Below are positions 1 through 8,131 of a stretch of DNA of 64,000 nt, one piece after another. The stretch lies in assembly GCF_001983935.1 (NCBI RefSeq), contig NZ_CP017641.1, forward strand, positions 124,001 through 188,000. Reading direction: 5' to 3'. A program made the position numbers and the translations under genes. How positions within the stretch are numbered: position 1 is the first letter of the stretch; every line of letters begins with the position of its first letter. Source of the stretch: Fuerstiella marisgermanici. Its GTDB lineage: Bacteria; Planctomycetota; Planctomycetia; Planctomycetales; Planctomycetaceae. Under the pieces are notes generated by a model that made no database searches, was not told the DNA's origin, and saw only the letters and a program-made list of their open reading frames with translations.

Positions 1-43
1 AAGTGCCAGTCATCAAAGTTTGGACTGGTCCATGGTTTAATTC

Positions 44-1614
44 GTAGCTGTCCATTTCAGCTTGGAGACTGGTCTTTTTCTGTCGGTTAGATTTTGATAC
101 GACAGGTGGATGGACACGGATGTCAGTCAGATCATCGCTGTGGAAGTGAAGCAGCTTGTGCTTAGCCTGCAGCGTGAGGTTGCGGAGCTGCGGGACGAGA
201 ACCGGCGGCTGCGTGATCGGATTGAAGAGCTCGAAGGTAAGAACCCCACAGAGCGACTCGACGAGGCGTTTTCGGTGACGGCGGAAGAGAGACGCCGCGC
301 TGAAACGGGCCGCCGAAAAGGTCGCAAAAAACAATCCTCGGCGCGTCGCGGTCGTCGCACAACCGAGCAGAAAGCGGACAACGCCGAACGACGCGAACTC
401 ATTCTGCCGGAAGGTTACAACGTCGCAGAGTGCCGTTTCGTTCGGGAACGTTTCGTCTGGAGAGTGATCAACGGCCAAGCCGTGCAGGTCGTCTATGAAA
501 TCTATCACGGCCCCAACGGCGAGAAATCCGAAATTCCGGGCGTGTGGCCGCGGTCCGAATTCGGCATTGAAGTTCATATCGCGCTGGCTCGCATTGTGAC
601 CATCACGGGACTGTCGATCGACAAGACGTGTGCATTGATTGAATTCTTCTGGAATCTGCCGCTCGGCAAATCCCAGGCGGACGCTCTGTTGAATCAACTG
701 GCACGGCGTTGGGAACAGGAATTCGAATCTCTGTGTGACCTGATGGCGTTCAGTGCGATTGTGCATGCAGACGAAACCAGTTGGAGTATCAACAGCGTGT
801 GGGCTTTTTTGTCGGAGAAGGCGCGCGTGCTGATCTTCGGATGCCGCAAAGACGGCGACACACTGGCTCAGATCCTGTCGAAAGAATTGTTTGGAGGCGT
901 GCTTGTTTCGGACGATGCGGCCGTGTACCGAGGTTTCAGTCACGCACAGAAATGCTGGGCTCACCTGCTGCGGAAGGCCATCCGTCTGACGCTGCTGAAG
1001 CCGGACAACGAAGAGTACCAGCGACTGCTCGACGGCCTGCTGGAAATTTTCTACGCGGCCAAACGCCACGCCGCCGATGGTCGTCTTGGCGATGCCGGTC
1101 GTGCGGCGAAGGTCGATGAACTTGATAACACGCTGGCGGCTCTGCTGGTGCGTTACTGCGCCGAGGATTCCGATGTTCGGGCGGCCGACTTCGGCAAGGA
1201 TTTTGACAACCTGGTCTCAGAACTGATTCGGCTGATGACGGAAGAGGAGTTGTTTTGTTTTGTGACAAGCCCGGCCGCGCCAGCAACGAACAACGAAGCG
1301 GAACGCAGTCTTCGCGGCGCGGCCATGGACCGTCGCACAGGTCGAACGAGCAAAACATCGAAGGGAGCCCGTCGCCGCAGCATTCTTACAAGCGTCCTGG
1401 AATCGCTGAATCTCCATCTGAAAACACCAACGCTCAGTTCCGTGGTGGCCGAGGTCATGACGTGGCAGCAGGATGGATTCAGTCTGTTTGATCGACTGAA
1501 ACTTGAAGTCGGCCTGACCTCCGCGCCGCCCGGTCAGTCGCGACTGTCCAAACTCGTCCCCGCCAACTGAACACCACACCTCACGCTGCGCACCACGCGG
1601 AAATGGACAGCTAC
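44..1614 (+). mobile_element. IS66-family insertion sequence, complete
   Basis: The element is bounded by perfect 15-bp terminal inverted repeats, gtagctgtccatttc at 44-58 and its complement at 1600-1614. Identical 8-bp direct repeats, tttaattc, lie outside both ends (36-43 and 1615-1622). An 8-bp target duplication is characteristic of IS66 elements. It contains a single transposase gene and no tnpA/tnpB accessory genes, so it resembles the single-gene IS66 subgroup. Intact ends, matching duplications and a full-length transposase suggest a recent and possibly still active insertion. Its right end is about 90 bp upstream of the phoH-like start codon. Confidence 0.95.
110..1570 (+). CDS. IS66 family transposase (TnpC-type)
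   Basis: This 486-residue protein is the transposase of the surrounding element. The N-terminal 50 residues form a leucine-zipper-like coiled coil (LQREVAELRDENRRLRDRI). A basic stretch rich in RRKGRKK and a zinc-binding/helix-turn-helix type region follow. The DDE core is recognisable: VHADETSW around residue 222, VSDDAAVYRGF around 267 followed by QKCWAHLLRK, and the late glutamate in NNEAERSLRG around 398. These are hallmark IS66 motifs and the length is normal for the family. No frameshift or stop is present, so the enzyme should be functional. Confidence 0.95.
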   Translation: MDTDVSQIIAVEVKQLVLSLQREVAELRDENRRLRDRIEELEGKNPTERLDEAFSVTAEERRRAETGRRKGRKKQSSARRGRRTTEQKADNAERRELILPEGYNVAECRFVRERFVWRVINGQAVQVVYEIYHGPNGEKSEIPGVWPRSEFGIEVHIALARIVTITGLSIDKTCALIEFFWNLPLGKSQADALLNQLARRWEQEFESLCDLMAFSAIVHADETSWSINSVWAFLSEKARVLIFGCRKDGDTLAQILSKELFGGVLVSDDAAVYRGFSHAQKCWAHLLRKAIRLTLLKPDNEEYQRLLDGLLEIFYAAKRHAADGRLGDAGRAAKVDELDNTLAALLVRYCAEDSDVRAADFGKDFDNLVSELIRLMTEEELFCFVTSPAAPATNNEAERSLRGAAMDRRTGRTSKTSKGARRRSILTSVLESLNLHLKTPTLSSVVAEVMTWQQDGFSLFDRLKLEVGLTSAPPGQSRLSKLVPAN

Positions 1615-1712
1615 TTTAATTCTACAATCCACACTCTGCCTTCCCGGCGTCAACAAACGACTGATGTGAAGTCTGCATTTTCGCCACGTAACAGGTCAAA
1701 CACGGAGTCCAT

Positions 1713-3110
1713 ATGATCCCGTCAGCAAGGAAGCTCACTTCAACAACACACGAATCTTCAACGGTCGCGCCGGACGTAGCTGACGAAATCACTTCACCGT
1801 TGGCCCGAAAGTTATTCGTGCTGGACACGAATGTCATCCTGCACGACGCGCAATGTATTTTTAAGTTTCAGGAACACGATATTGCACTGCCCATTACGGT
1901 CCTGGAAGAGCTGGATCGATTCAAAAAGGGCGACAACGATCTTCATTTTCAGGCGAGAAAGTTCCTGCGATCGCTGGACGAACTGGCATGCGACGTGATG
2001 TCCGACGAAGGCGCGTCTTTGGGTGAGGGGCTTGGCCGAATTCGCGTTTTGATGAGCCTCCCGTTTCGCCAGGCTGATGAAGTCTTGCTGGGCGATACTG
2101 TCGATCACCGAATCCTCAAGACAGCACTCGCAGTGGCGTCACTGGAATCGGCTACGGACGTAACGCTTGTGACCAAAGATACCAATCTGCGATTGAAGTC
2201 CAAGGCATTCGGGCTTGTGGCGCAGGACTACAACAACGACAAGATCCGCCACCTTGACGATCTCTACACTGGGCGGCGTTTCGTTGACGACGTTTCATCC
2301 GAAACAATCGCCGCGATTTACGACTGCGAAGCGGGTGTCGCTCGACATGATCTGAAATCGATTGAAACGCCGCTTGGCAATGAAAATTTTATTCTGCGAA
2401 ACGGTTCTCGTTCCGTTTTGGCAACCTACGACGCGGTTGAAGAACGATTTCGCCGAGTGGAGGCTTCGCAGTGCTTCGGTATTCGTCCCCGCAATGCCGA
2501 GCAGTCATTTGCCATCAATGCACTGACTGATTCACAGATCCGGTTGGTTACATTGTCGGGCAAGGCAGGCTCCGGCAAGACGCTGTTGTCATTAGCAGCA
2601 GGGCTGGCGTGCGAGTCGGAATATCGCCAGGTACTTCTGGCCCGCCCTATCGTTCCGCTTAGCAATCGTGATCTTGGATTCCTGCCCGGAGACGCGCATG
2701 CCAAAATCGAACCGTACATGCAGCCGTTGTTCGACAATCTTTCTGTCCTGAAGCACGGAAACCCAGGTTCGCAAGCGCTCGTGGCTCAAATGCTGGAAGA
2801 CGAGCGACTGCAAATCACACCGCTGGCCTACATCAGGGGCCGCAGTCTTCAGCAAACTTACTTCATTGTTGACGAAGCTCAAAACCTGACACCTCACGAA
2901 GTGAAGACCATTATTACGCGGGCCGGTGAAGGAACGAAAATCGTTCTCACCGGCGATCTGCAGCAGATTGATCATCCGTATCTTGATTCCGCATCGAACG
3001 GCTTGACCTACGTGATTAACCGGATGCGGGGACAGCAGCTTTACGCTCACGTAACGCTCGAAAAAGGCGTGCGATCAGAGCTTTCAGAAGTCGCCAGCAA
3101 CCTGCTCTGA
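1713..3110 (+). CDS. PhoH-like protein: PIN domain fused to PhoH ATPase
   Basis: This 465-residue cytoplasmic protein joins an N-terminal PIN-type nuclease domain to a C-terminal PhoH ATPase (PhoH2 architecture). PIN features are the opening [10 protein letters not shown] near residue 35 and the later [11 protein letters not shown]. The ATPase domain has a Walker A motif, [10 protein letters not shown], near residue 280, and a Walker B-like FIVDEAQNL near residue 388. PIN-PhoH proteins characterised elsewhere act as RNA helicases/ribonucleases; that activity is inferred here from family membership. It lies directly upstream of the pst operon on the same strand, separated by the pstS leader, which suggests a link to phosphate starvation. 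The ATG at 1713 follows a weak ggag ribosome-binding site. Confidence 0.9.
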   Translation: MIPSARKLTSTTHESSTVAPDVADEITSPLARKLFVLDTNVILHDAQCIFKFQEHDIALPITVLEELDRFKKGDNDLHFQARKFLRSLDELACDVMSDEGASLGEGLGRIRVLMSLPFRQADEVLLGDTVDHRILKTALAVASLESATDVTLVTKDTNLRLKSKAFGLVAQDYNNDKIRHLDDLYTGRRFVDDVSSETIAAIYDCEAGVARHDLKSIETPLGNENFILRNGSRSVLATYDAVEERFRRVEASQCFGIRPRNAEQSFAINALTDSQIRLVTLSGKAGSGKTLLSLAAGLACESEYRQVLLARPIVPLSNRDLGFLPGDAHAKIEPYMQPLFDNLSVLKHGNPGSQALVAQMLEDERLQITPLAYIRGRSLQQTYFIVDEAQNLTPHEVKTIITRAGEGTKIVLTGDLQQIDHPYLDSASNGLTYVINRMRGQQLYAHVTLEKGVRSELSEVASNLL

Positions 3111-3255
3111 CGGCTGGCGATTCAGTCAGCGGCTGCGGTGCACCTGGCGATTCCGGTCGATATTTCCGGGATTGAGGGAAAATCGGCATTGAGACGGCCA
3201 AAGAAAATAGCCAGAAATGCTCAAAATCTGCCCAATTATTCCCGATTCTGCTGGA

Positions 3256-3273
3256 GTGTTAACTTCGTGTTAA
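3256..3273 (+). promoter_or_regulatory. Pho-box-like tandem repeat upstream of pstS
   Basis: Two identical 7-bp repeats, gtgttaa at 3256-3262 and 3267-3273, are separated by 4 bp. This gives an 11-bp period, the spacing at which PhoB/PhoP response regulators bind direct repeats. It lies about 120 bp upstream of the proposed pstS start. The repeat and spacing are seen in the sequence; binding by a PhoB-type regulator is inferred. Confidence 0.6.
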
Positions 3274-3284
3274 GAACGCCAAAC

Positions 3285-3370
3285 GTGAGTCGCGACGAAG
3301 CCGCTCACCTGTTTAAATCCAAAGTGAGAACATTGCAGGAGCGGTTGGGATCTCAACCGCTCTTTTCTTT
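3285..3370 (+). promoter_or_regulatory. Putative transcription attenuator in the pstS leader
   Basis: Three mutually exclusive pairings can be drawn. Hairpin 1 pairs gtgag 3285-3289 with ctcac 3304-3308. A possible antiterminator pairs ccgctc 3301-3306 with gagcgg 3339-3344. The terminator pairs 3339-3347 with 3354-3362. The hexamer ccgctc occurs both at 3301 and in the terminator's right arm at 3357, so both compete for the same gagcgg segment. This is the arrangement expected of an attenuator. No known riboswitch or peptide leader is recognised, and the ligand or signal is unknown. Confidence 0.4.
3339..3370 (+). terminator. Intrinsic terminator-like hairpin before pstS
   Basis: A 9-bp perfect stem (gagcggttg / caaccgctc) with a 6-nt loop is followed by ttttctttt. 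It ends 22 bp before the GTG proposed as the pstS start. It may end transcripts that read through from phoH, or act as the terminator arm of an attenuator. Confidence 0.75.
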
Positions 3371-3392
3371 TAAAAGAACTGAGACTGCACAC

Positions 3393-4442
3393 GTGAAACC
3401 CAATTCCTTTGCCGCCGCCGCGTTTGTGCTACTAATCACACTCGTTACGGGCTGTTCATCGTCAACCTCAGACGGCGACGCTGCTGCAACGTTGAAGCTT
3501 CAAGGTTCGGGAGCAAGTTTTCCGGCACCTTTGTATGGCCGCTGGTTCAAAGAATACAGTGCAGCCACCGACGCCGTGAGAGTGGACTACCAGGCAAAAG
3601 GCAGCGGTGGCGGCATCAAAGATTTTACTGAGCACACTGTCGATTTTGCGGCCAGTGATGCGGCTATGAATGACGAGGAAATCGCTGAAGTCGACGAAGG
3701 TGTCGTTTTATTGCCGCTTACAGCAGGAAGCGTGGTACTGGCTTACAATTTGCCGGGACTCAGTCAGCCATTGAAACTGTCTCGGGAAGCATATGTCGGG
3801 ATTTTTCTCGGCAAGGTGACGAATTGGAACGACAAGACGATTGCGGCAGCCAATGAGGGCGTCGATCTTCCCGACCTTCCTGTCACCGTCGTTCGGCGAG
3901 CGGACAGCAGTGGGACAACATTCATCTTCACGAATCACCTAAGTGCCATCAGCCAGGAATTTGCCGATGGTCCGGGCGTCGGTAAATCCGTGAACTGGCC
4001 GGAGACAGGCAACTTCATCGCGGCTCCCAAGAACGACGGAGTCACCGCAACGATAGTGCAGACCCCCGGCTCGATCGGCTATATCGAATTCGGATTCGCT
4101 GAGCAGGCCAAGCTGCCGATGGCTGAACTTGAAAACGCCGCCGGAGAATTCATTGCTCCGACACTGGAAAATGCTGCCACCGCGTTAGCCAGCGTTGAAA
4201 TGCCCGACGACCTGCGTGCGTGGTTACCGGATCCTGAGGGAGAAGGGGCCTACCCGATTGTCAGTTACACGTGGTTGCTGTGTTACAAGCAGTACGACGA
4301 TCCTGCCAAAGCGAAAGCTCTAAAAGAACTGGTTCGGTGGTGTCTGACGGAAGGGCAGGAGTCAAGTCCTGAAATGGGCTATGTGCGTCTGCCGGAAAAC
4401 GTCGTTGAGACCGTGGTTGGCAAATTGGAATCGATTCAATGA
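3393..4442 (+). CDS. pstS: Phosphate ABC transporter substrate-binding lipoprotein PstS
   Basis: This is the phosphate-binding component of the high-affinity Pst transporter. The frame is open from 3138, but the GTG at 3393 is preferred. It lies after the leader hairpin and begins a good lipoprotein signal, hydrophobic AAAAFVLLITLVTG followed by the lipobox cysteine. The mature part starts with LKLQGSGASFPAPLYGRWF, typical of PstS, and contains the conserved blocks GSGGGIKDFT and RADSSGTTFIF that contact phosphate. At about 350 residues it is normal for the family. It is followed by pstC, pstA and pstB on the same strand. The leader carries a Pho-box-like repeat, so induction under phosphate limitation is likely. 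Confidence 0.93.
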   Translation: MKPNSFAAAAFVLLITLVTGCSSSTSDGDAAATLKLQGSGASFPAPLYGRWFKEYSAATDAVRVDYQAKGSGGGIKDFTEHTVDFAASDAAMNDEEIAEVDEGVVLLPLTAGSVVLAYNLPGLSQPLKLSREAYVGIFLGKVTNWNDKTIAAANEGVDLPDLPVTVVRRADSSGTTFIFTNHLSAISQEFADGPGVGKSVNWPETGNFIAAPKNDGVTATIVQTPGSIGYIEFGFAEQAKLPMAELENAAGEFIAPTLENAATALASVEMPDDLRAWLPDPEGEGAYPIVSYTWLLCYKQYDDPAKAKALKELVRWCLTEGQESSPEMGYVRLPENVVETVVGKLESIQ

Positions 4443-4501
4443 TGTCTGGTCGGGGACGGTTCCGCTTCCCGTCAATGCTTCTTACCTACCCAATTGAGTA
4501 A

Positions 4502-5488
4502 ATGCCTGCTGCCACCACAACAGTCTCGGAGTCAACGAACCCGACAACACTGTCGGTGCCACCGTCTCGGTGGGAGATTGCGGTCGATCGTGGCTTTCGA
4601 CTATCGACTCGGCTGTTTGCCTGGGTGACCGTGGCGCTGGTATTCCTGATCGTTTACGAAGTTGCTGGCAATGCGATGCCCGCGATTCGACGCTACGGAT
4701 TCAGCTTTCTTACCAGCACGACATGGGATTTGCAGAAGGACCAGTTTGGTATCCTGCCAGAGATCTGGGGCACTCTGTATAGCTCGCTGTTGGCATTGAC
4801 GATCGGCGGATTCTTCGGGATTAGCATCGCCATATTTCTGACACAGGATTTTCTGCCGCCGACGATCGAGTGGATTTTCAAGAACATCGTCGAACTGCTG
4901 GCGGCCATTCCAAGTGTCGTGTACGGCTTGTGGGGAATCTTCGTCGTAATACCCTTGCTGCGGCCGTTAGCGACATGGTTGCACGACCATCTTGGATGGT
5001 TTCCGTTATTCGGCACATCGCTGTCGGGGCCGGGGATGCTGCCCGCGGCCATCGTCCTTTCGATCATGATTCTGCCAACAGTGTCCGCAATTTCTCGCGA
5101 TGCCCTCAGCAGCGTTCCTGAAAAAATCAAAGAGGCTGCGTTTGGACTTGGGGCAACCCGGTGGGAAGCGATCTTCGGTGTCATCCTGCCGTCAGCGTCC
5201 GCTGGTATTTTTGGCGCTCTCGTGCTGGGCTTCGGTCGGGCACTCGGGGAAACCATGGCGCTGGCGATGCTGGTTGGGAATTCCAATCAGATTAGCATTT
5301 CGCTGTTCTCGCCGGGAAACACGCTGGCTGCCCTGCTCGCGAATCACTTTCCGGAAGCGGGCCGAGGTGAAGAACCTGTGCTGATGTATGCGGCGTTGAT
5401 CCTGCTGACAATCACGCTGCTGGTCAACATCACGGGAGCCTTCATTCTGAAGGATGCGACGCAGCGATTTCAGGGGCACGCAAAATGA
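4502..5488 (+). CDS. pstC: Phosphate ABC transporter permease PstC
   Basis: This 328-residue inner-membrane permease is one half of the phosphate channel. Several hydrophobic segments are evident, for example FAWVTVALVFLIVYEV near residue 40. The binding-protein-dependent transport signature appears as KEAAFGLGATRWEAIFGVIL near residue 210, the EAA loop that docks onto the ATPase. It follows pstS by about 60 bp and overlaps pstA by 4 bp at ATGA, implying translational coupling. A hydrophilic N-terminal stretch of about 30 residues precedes the first membrane segment. Confidence 0.93.
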   Translation: MPAATTTVSESTNPTTLSVPPSRWEIAVDRGFRLSTRLFAWVTVALVFLIVYEVAGNAMPAIRRYGFSFLTSTTWDLQKDQFGILPEIWGTLYSSLLALTIGGFFGISIAIFLTQDFLPPTIEWIFKNIVELLAAIPSVVYGLWGIFVVIPLLRPLATWLHDHLGWFPLFGTSLSGPGMLPAAIVLSIMILPTVSAISRDALSSVPEKIKEAAFGLGATRWEAIFGVILPSASAGIFGALVLGFGRALGETMALAMLVGNSNQISISLFSPGNTLAALLANHFPEAGRGEEPVLMYAALILLTITLLVNITGAFILKDATQRFQGHAK

Positions 5489-6402
5489 AGGCGGCCGACA
5501 TCGTGAAAGAATTTGACGGCGTCGATTTTCCGCAGTTGGAACATTCGCTGCAGCAACCACGGACATTGATTAGTGCCGGCTTGAGTATCGCGACCGGAAT
5601 TGTCACGGTTGTTGCGTGCATCCCTTTGTTCAGCGTTCTGATCATGTTGATCTGGCGCGGCGGCAAGAAACTGTCGCTGGAACTATTCACCGCACTCCCG
5701 CCAACAGCCTTCGAACAAGGCGGTGGATTTGGCAACGCCATCGTTGGCACGATCGTCATCGTTGCGATTGCAGCAGCTATCGCGATTCCTTTGGGTGTAC
5801 TCACAGCCGTTTTCCTCGCTCAGGTTGGTCCTAATAGTCGCACGGCAGCGATTGCTCGATTTTGTGCGAAAACGTTGACTGGCCTGCCGTCCATTCTGGC
5901 TGGTGTGTTCGCCTACGCTGCAGTTGTCGCGGCAACAGGCGGCTACTCGGCACCAGCGGGAGGCGTGGCGTTAGCGCTGCTGATGCTGCCGACCGTTATT
6001 CTGACTTCGGAAGAAGCGATGAAGATGGTCCCAAAACGCATGAAGGAAGCGGCGATTGGAATGGGGTGCACGCCAACTCAGGTGGCCTGGAAAATCGTCC
6101 TGCCAACTGCCCTTCCCGGAATTCTGACGGGAGTGATGTTGGCGGTCGCTCGAGCTGCCGGGGAAACGGCACCCCTACTCTTTACCGCATTGTTCAGCAA
6201 CTACTGGATCTTTGAATACGGGCAGTCGCAGGTGATGGAACCAACTGCGTCACTGGCTGTGTTTATCTACAACTTTTCCGGCATGCCGTTCGAAAACCAA
6301 ATCGAGATGGCCTGGGCCGCATCGCTCATTCTTGTGCTGATGGTTCTGGGAACCAACATTACCGGACAGCTTATTTCAAGTCGCACGCGACGAATCAGAT
6401 AG
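5485..6402 (+). CDS. pstA: Phosphate ABC transporter permease PstA
   Basis: This 305-residue permease partners PstC. It starts inside the pstC stop codon (ATGA overlap). The membrane segments and the EAA loop, KEAAIGMGCTPTQVAWKIVL near residue 190, are clear, as is the following AVARAAGETAPLLFTA, a typical PstA sequence. The gene ends 12 bp before pstB. Nothing is unusual in its length or composition. Confidence 0.93.
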   Translation: MKAADIVKEFDGVDFPQLEHSLQQPRTLISAGLSIATGIVTVVACIPLFSVLIMLIWRGGKKLSLELFTALPPTAFEQGGGFGNAIVGTIVIVAIAAAIAIPLGVLTAVFLAQVGPNSRTAAIARFCAKTLTGLPSILAGVFAYAAVVAATGGYSAPAGGVALALLMLPTVILTSEEAMKMVPKRMKEAAIGMGCTPTQVAWKIVLPTALPGILTGVMLAVARAAGETAPLLFTALFSNYWIFEYGQSQVMEPTASLAVFIYNFSGMPFENQIEMAWAASLILVLMVLGTNITGQLISSRTRRIR

Positions 6403-6414
6403 AAAGCTTTACTC

Positions 6415-7236
6415 ATGGCAGTCGCCGCCGCCCCGGAAACGCCGCACACGGCAAACGGAAATGGGCGTCCTATCCTGGATTGTAATATCCAAAACCTGTA
6501 CTACGGCAACTTTCACGCCGTACGCGATAGCCATATTCCGATTCGCAAGAGTGAAATAACGGCATTCATTGGCCCATCCGGGTGCGGAAAGAGTACCGCT
6601 CTGCGTTGCCTGAATCGGATGAATGACCTGGTGCGCGGCTTTCGCTTCGAAGGCTCTGTGCGTTTTCGTAATCGCGATATCTACGCGCCATCCATTGATC
6701 CGGTCGCTGTGCGCCGATACATCGGGATGGTTTTTCAGCAGCCCAATCCGTTTGCGATGAGTATCTATAATAACGTGGCTTTTGGGCTTCGGTTGAATCG
6801 TTACAAAGGCAATATCGCCGAACGAGTGGAACACGCGCTGCGTGGCGCCGCATTATGGGACGAAGTCAAAGACAAACTTAAAACGAATGGACTGGCTCTA
6901 TCCGGCGGACAGCAACAGCGACTGTGCATCGCGCGGGCCATCACGACAGAGCCGGAAGTCTTGCTGATGGATGAACCTTGCTCGGCGTTGGATCCGATTG
7001 CCACTCGCCGAATCGAAGAATTGATGCAGAAGCTGAAGGAACGCTACACGATCGCGATCGTGACTCACAACCTGCAGCAAGCCAAACGCGTTGCCGACAA
7101 AACCGCATTCATGTACGTCGATACATCGAAGGGCGGACGGACGGGGTACCTTGTCGAATTCGGTGACACACAAGAGCTGTTTGATTCTCCTCAGGAAGAC
7201 GCCACAAAACGCTACATTCGAGGTGACTTCAGCTAA
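6415..7236 (+). CDS. pstB: Phosphate ABC transporter ATP-binding protein PstB
   Basis: This 273-residue ATPase powers PstCA. It shows Walker [10 protein letters not shown] near residue 53, the Q-loop region MVFQQPNPF near 103, the ABC signature [14 protein letters not shown] near 161, Walker [14 protein letters not shown] near 180 and the H-loop VTHNLQQA. The SALDP sequence is a PstB hallmark. Within this window no phoU or phoB/phoR gene follows, which is different from many bacterial pst operons. Confidence 0.95.
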   Translation: MAVAAAPETPHTANGNGRPILDCNIQNLYYGNFHAVRDSHIPIRKSEITAFIGPSGCGKSTALRCLNRMNDLVRGFRFEGSVRFRNRDIYAPSIDPVAVRRYIGMVFQQPNPFAMSIYNNVAFGLRLNRYKGNIAERVEHALRGAALWDEVKDKLKTNGLALSGGQQQRLCIARAITTEPEVLLMDEPCSALDPIATRRIEELMQKLKERYTIAIVTHNLQQAKRVADKTAFMYVDTSKGGRTGYLVEFGDTQELFDSPQEDATKRYIRGDFS

Positions 7237-7576
7237 GTGCTGTGTCCAGCTAACCGGCTTAAGCTTCTGTGTCGTTCGGCGTCCGCTGCCGCAACGCACG
7301 CAACGAACACGCGCTGGCGAATTAACACAAAACTGATAGAAGCTGCGCCGATTTTTCATGTTGCTCAACATGATTCGCTGCGTGAGTGCTTCGACCGCCT
7401 GTGGACCACTGCGAAATCTTGACCGCTGCAGTTCTTCGCAGCGGCAGGCAGCGTCTGCTACGGGCCTTCTCCTTCGCAGTCCTCACTATTTGGTACTGGC
7501 GGAAGCCTGCCTCCCCGCAGGTTTTTCGCCAGTGCCCTCACAGATTTCAGAAAGAGTTTGCAGGATCGATTCCCCC
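7237..7576. other. Intergenic region with a strong hairpin
   Basis: No convincing gene is seen in this 340-bp gap. It contains a nested hairpin at 7495-7533: outer arms actggcg/cgccagt enclose an inner cctgc/gcagg stem followed by five T residues. The inner part looks like an intrinsic terminator reading to the right, and may end the pst operon transcript. Confidence 0.5.
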
Positions 7577-7798
7577 ATGAGCAGTGATCAGGATGCCGCG
7601 TTTTCTGAACGTGTCCATCAGGGACACGTCGCCAATTTTCTGCGCAAGGTTGGCTCTGCTGAAAATCAAGAGGTGCTCCAGCGGCTTCACGAGATCATCG
7701 ATTTTGCATTTGAAAAACAGATGATCGATGAAGCTGGCCGCGACGACCTGTACGCCGCCATTCACGCCAGGCAATCGGCCATGCAGGCCTCTCAGTAG
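7577..7798 (+). CDS. Small hypothetical protein, 73 residues
   Basis: The product is not recognised. It is acidic and appears mainly helical, with the segment NQEVLQRLHEIIDFAFEKQM suggesting an amphipathic helix. There is no signal peptide, membrane segment or cysteine motif. The frame is open further upstream, but the ATG at 7577 is the most plausible start because the upstream extension runs through the hairpin at 7495-7533 and has an unnatural composition. It stands alone between pstB and the giant surface protein, so neighbours give no clear hint of function. Confidence 0.5.
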   Translation: MSSDQDAAFSERVHQGHVANFLRKVGSAENQEVLQRLHEIIDFAFEKQMIDEAGRDDLYAAIHARQSAMQASQ

Positions 7799-8131
7799 CC
7801 GCACAAGAAACGAAGACATTGCCAACACAAGCAAGGCGGCGCCAATTTCGTCCGCTGATGGTCTGGCCAGGCTTCGTTTTTGGATGTCCCCATTTTGGCC
7901 CCTGCATTGAGCTCCGGGCAGAGCACAACACACGTGCGCGCCTCGTCTTGCAATGTAGCTTTGGCGTCTCAGTGAATTCAGGGCACGGTCCGAAAGGTCG
8001 AATTCATTGAACCTTAACGGTGCGTGAGTTGAACATTCACATGAACTCATATTTTACCCCGCATACCAAATCTATCGTCGTCTCAGTCACCGAGTTTTGA
8101 GGCGTCCCCAAATTGTCAGGAGATAAGTCGC
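7799..8131. other. Upstream region of the giant surface-protein gene
   Basis: No gene is seen in this 333-bp stretch. A clear ribosome-binding site, aggag at 8118-8122, lies 9 bp before the ATG at 8132. A promoter is expected here but no confident -35/-10 pair was identified. Confidence 0.5.
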
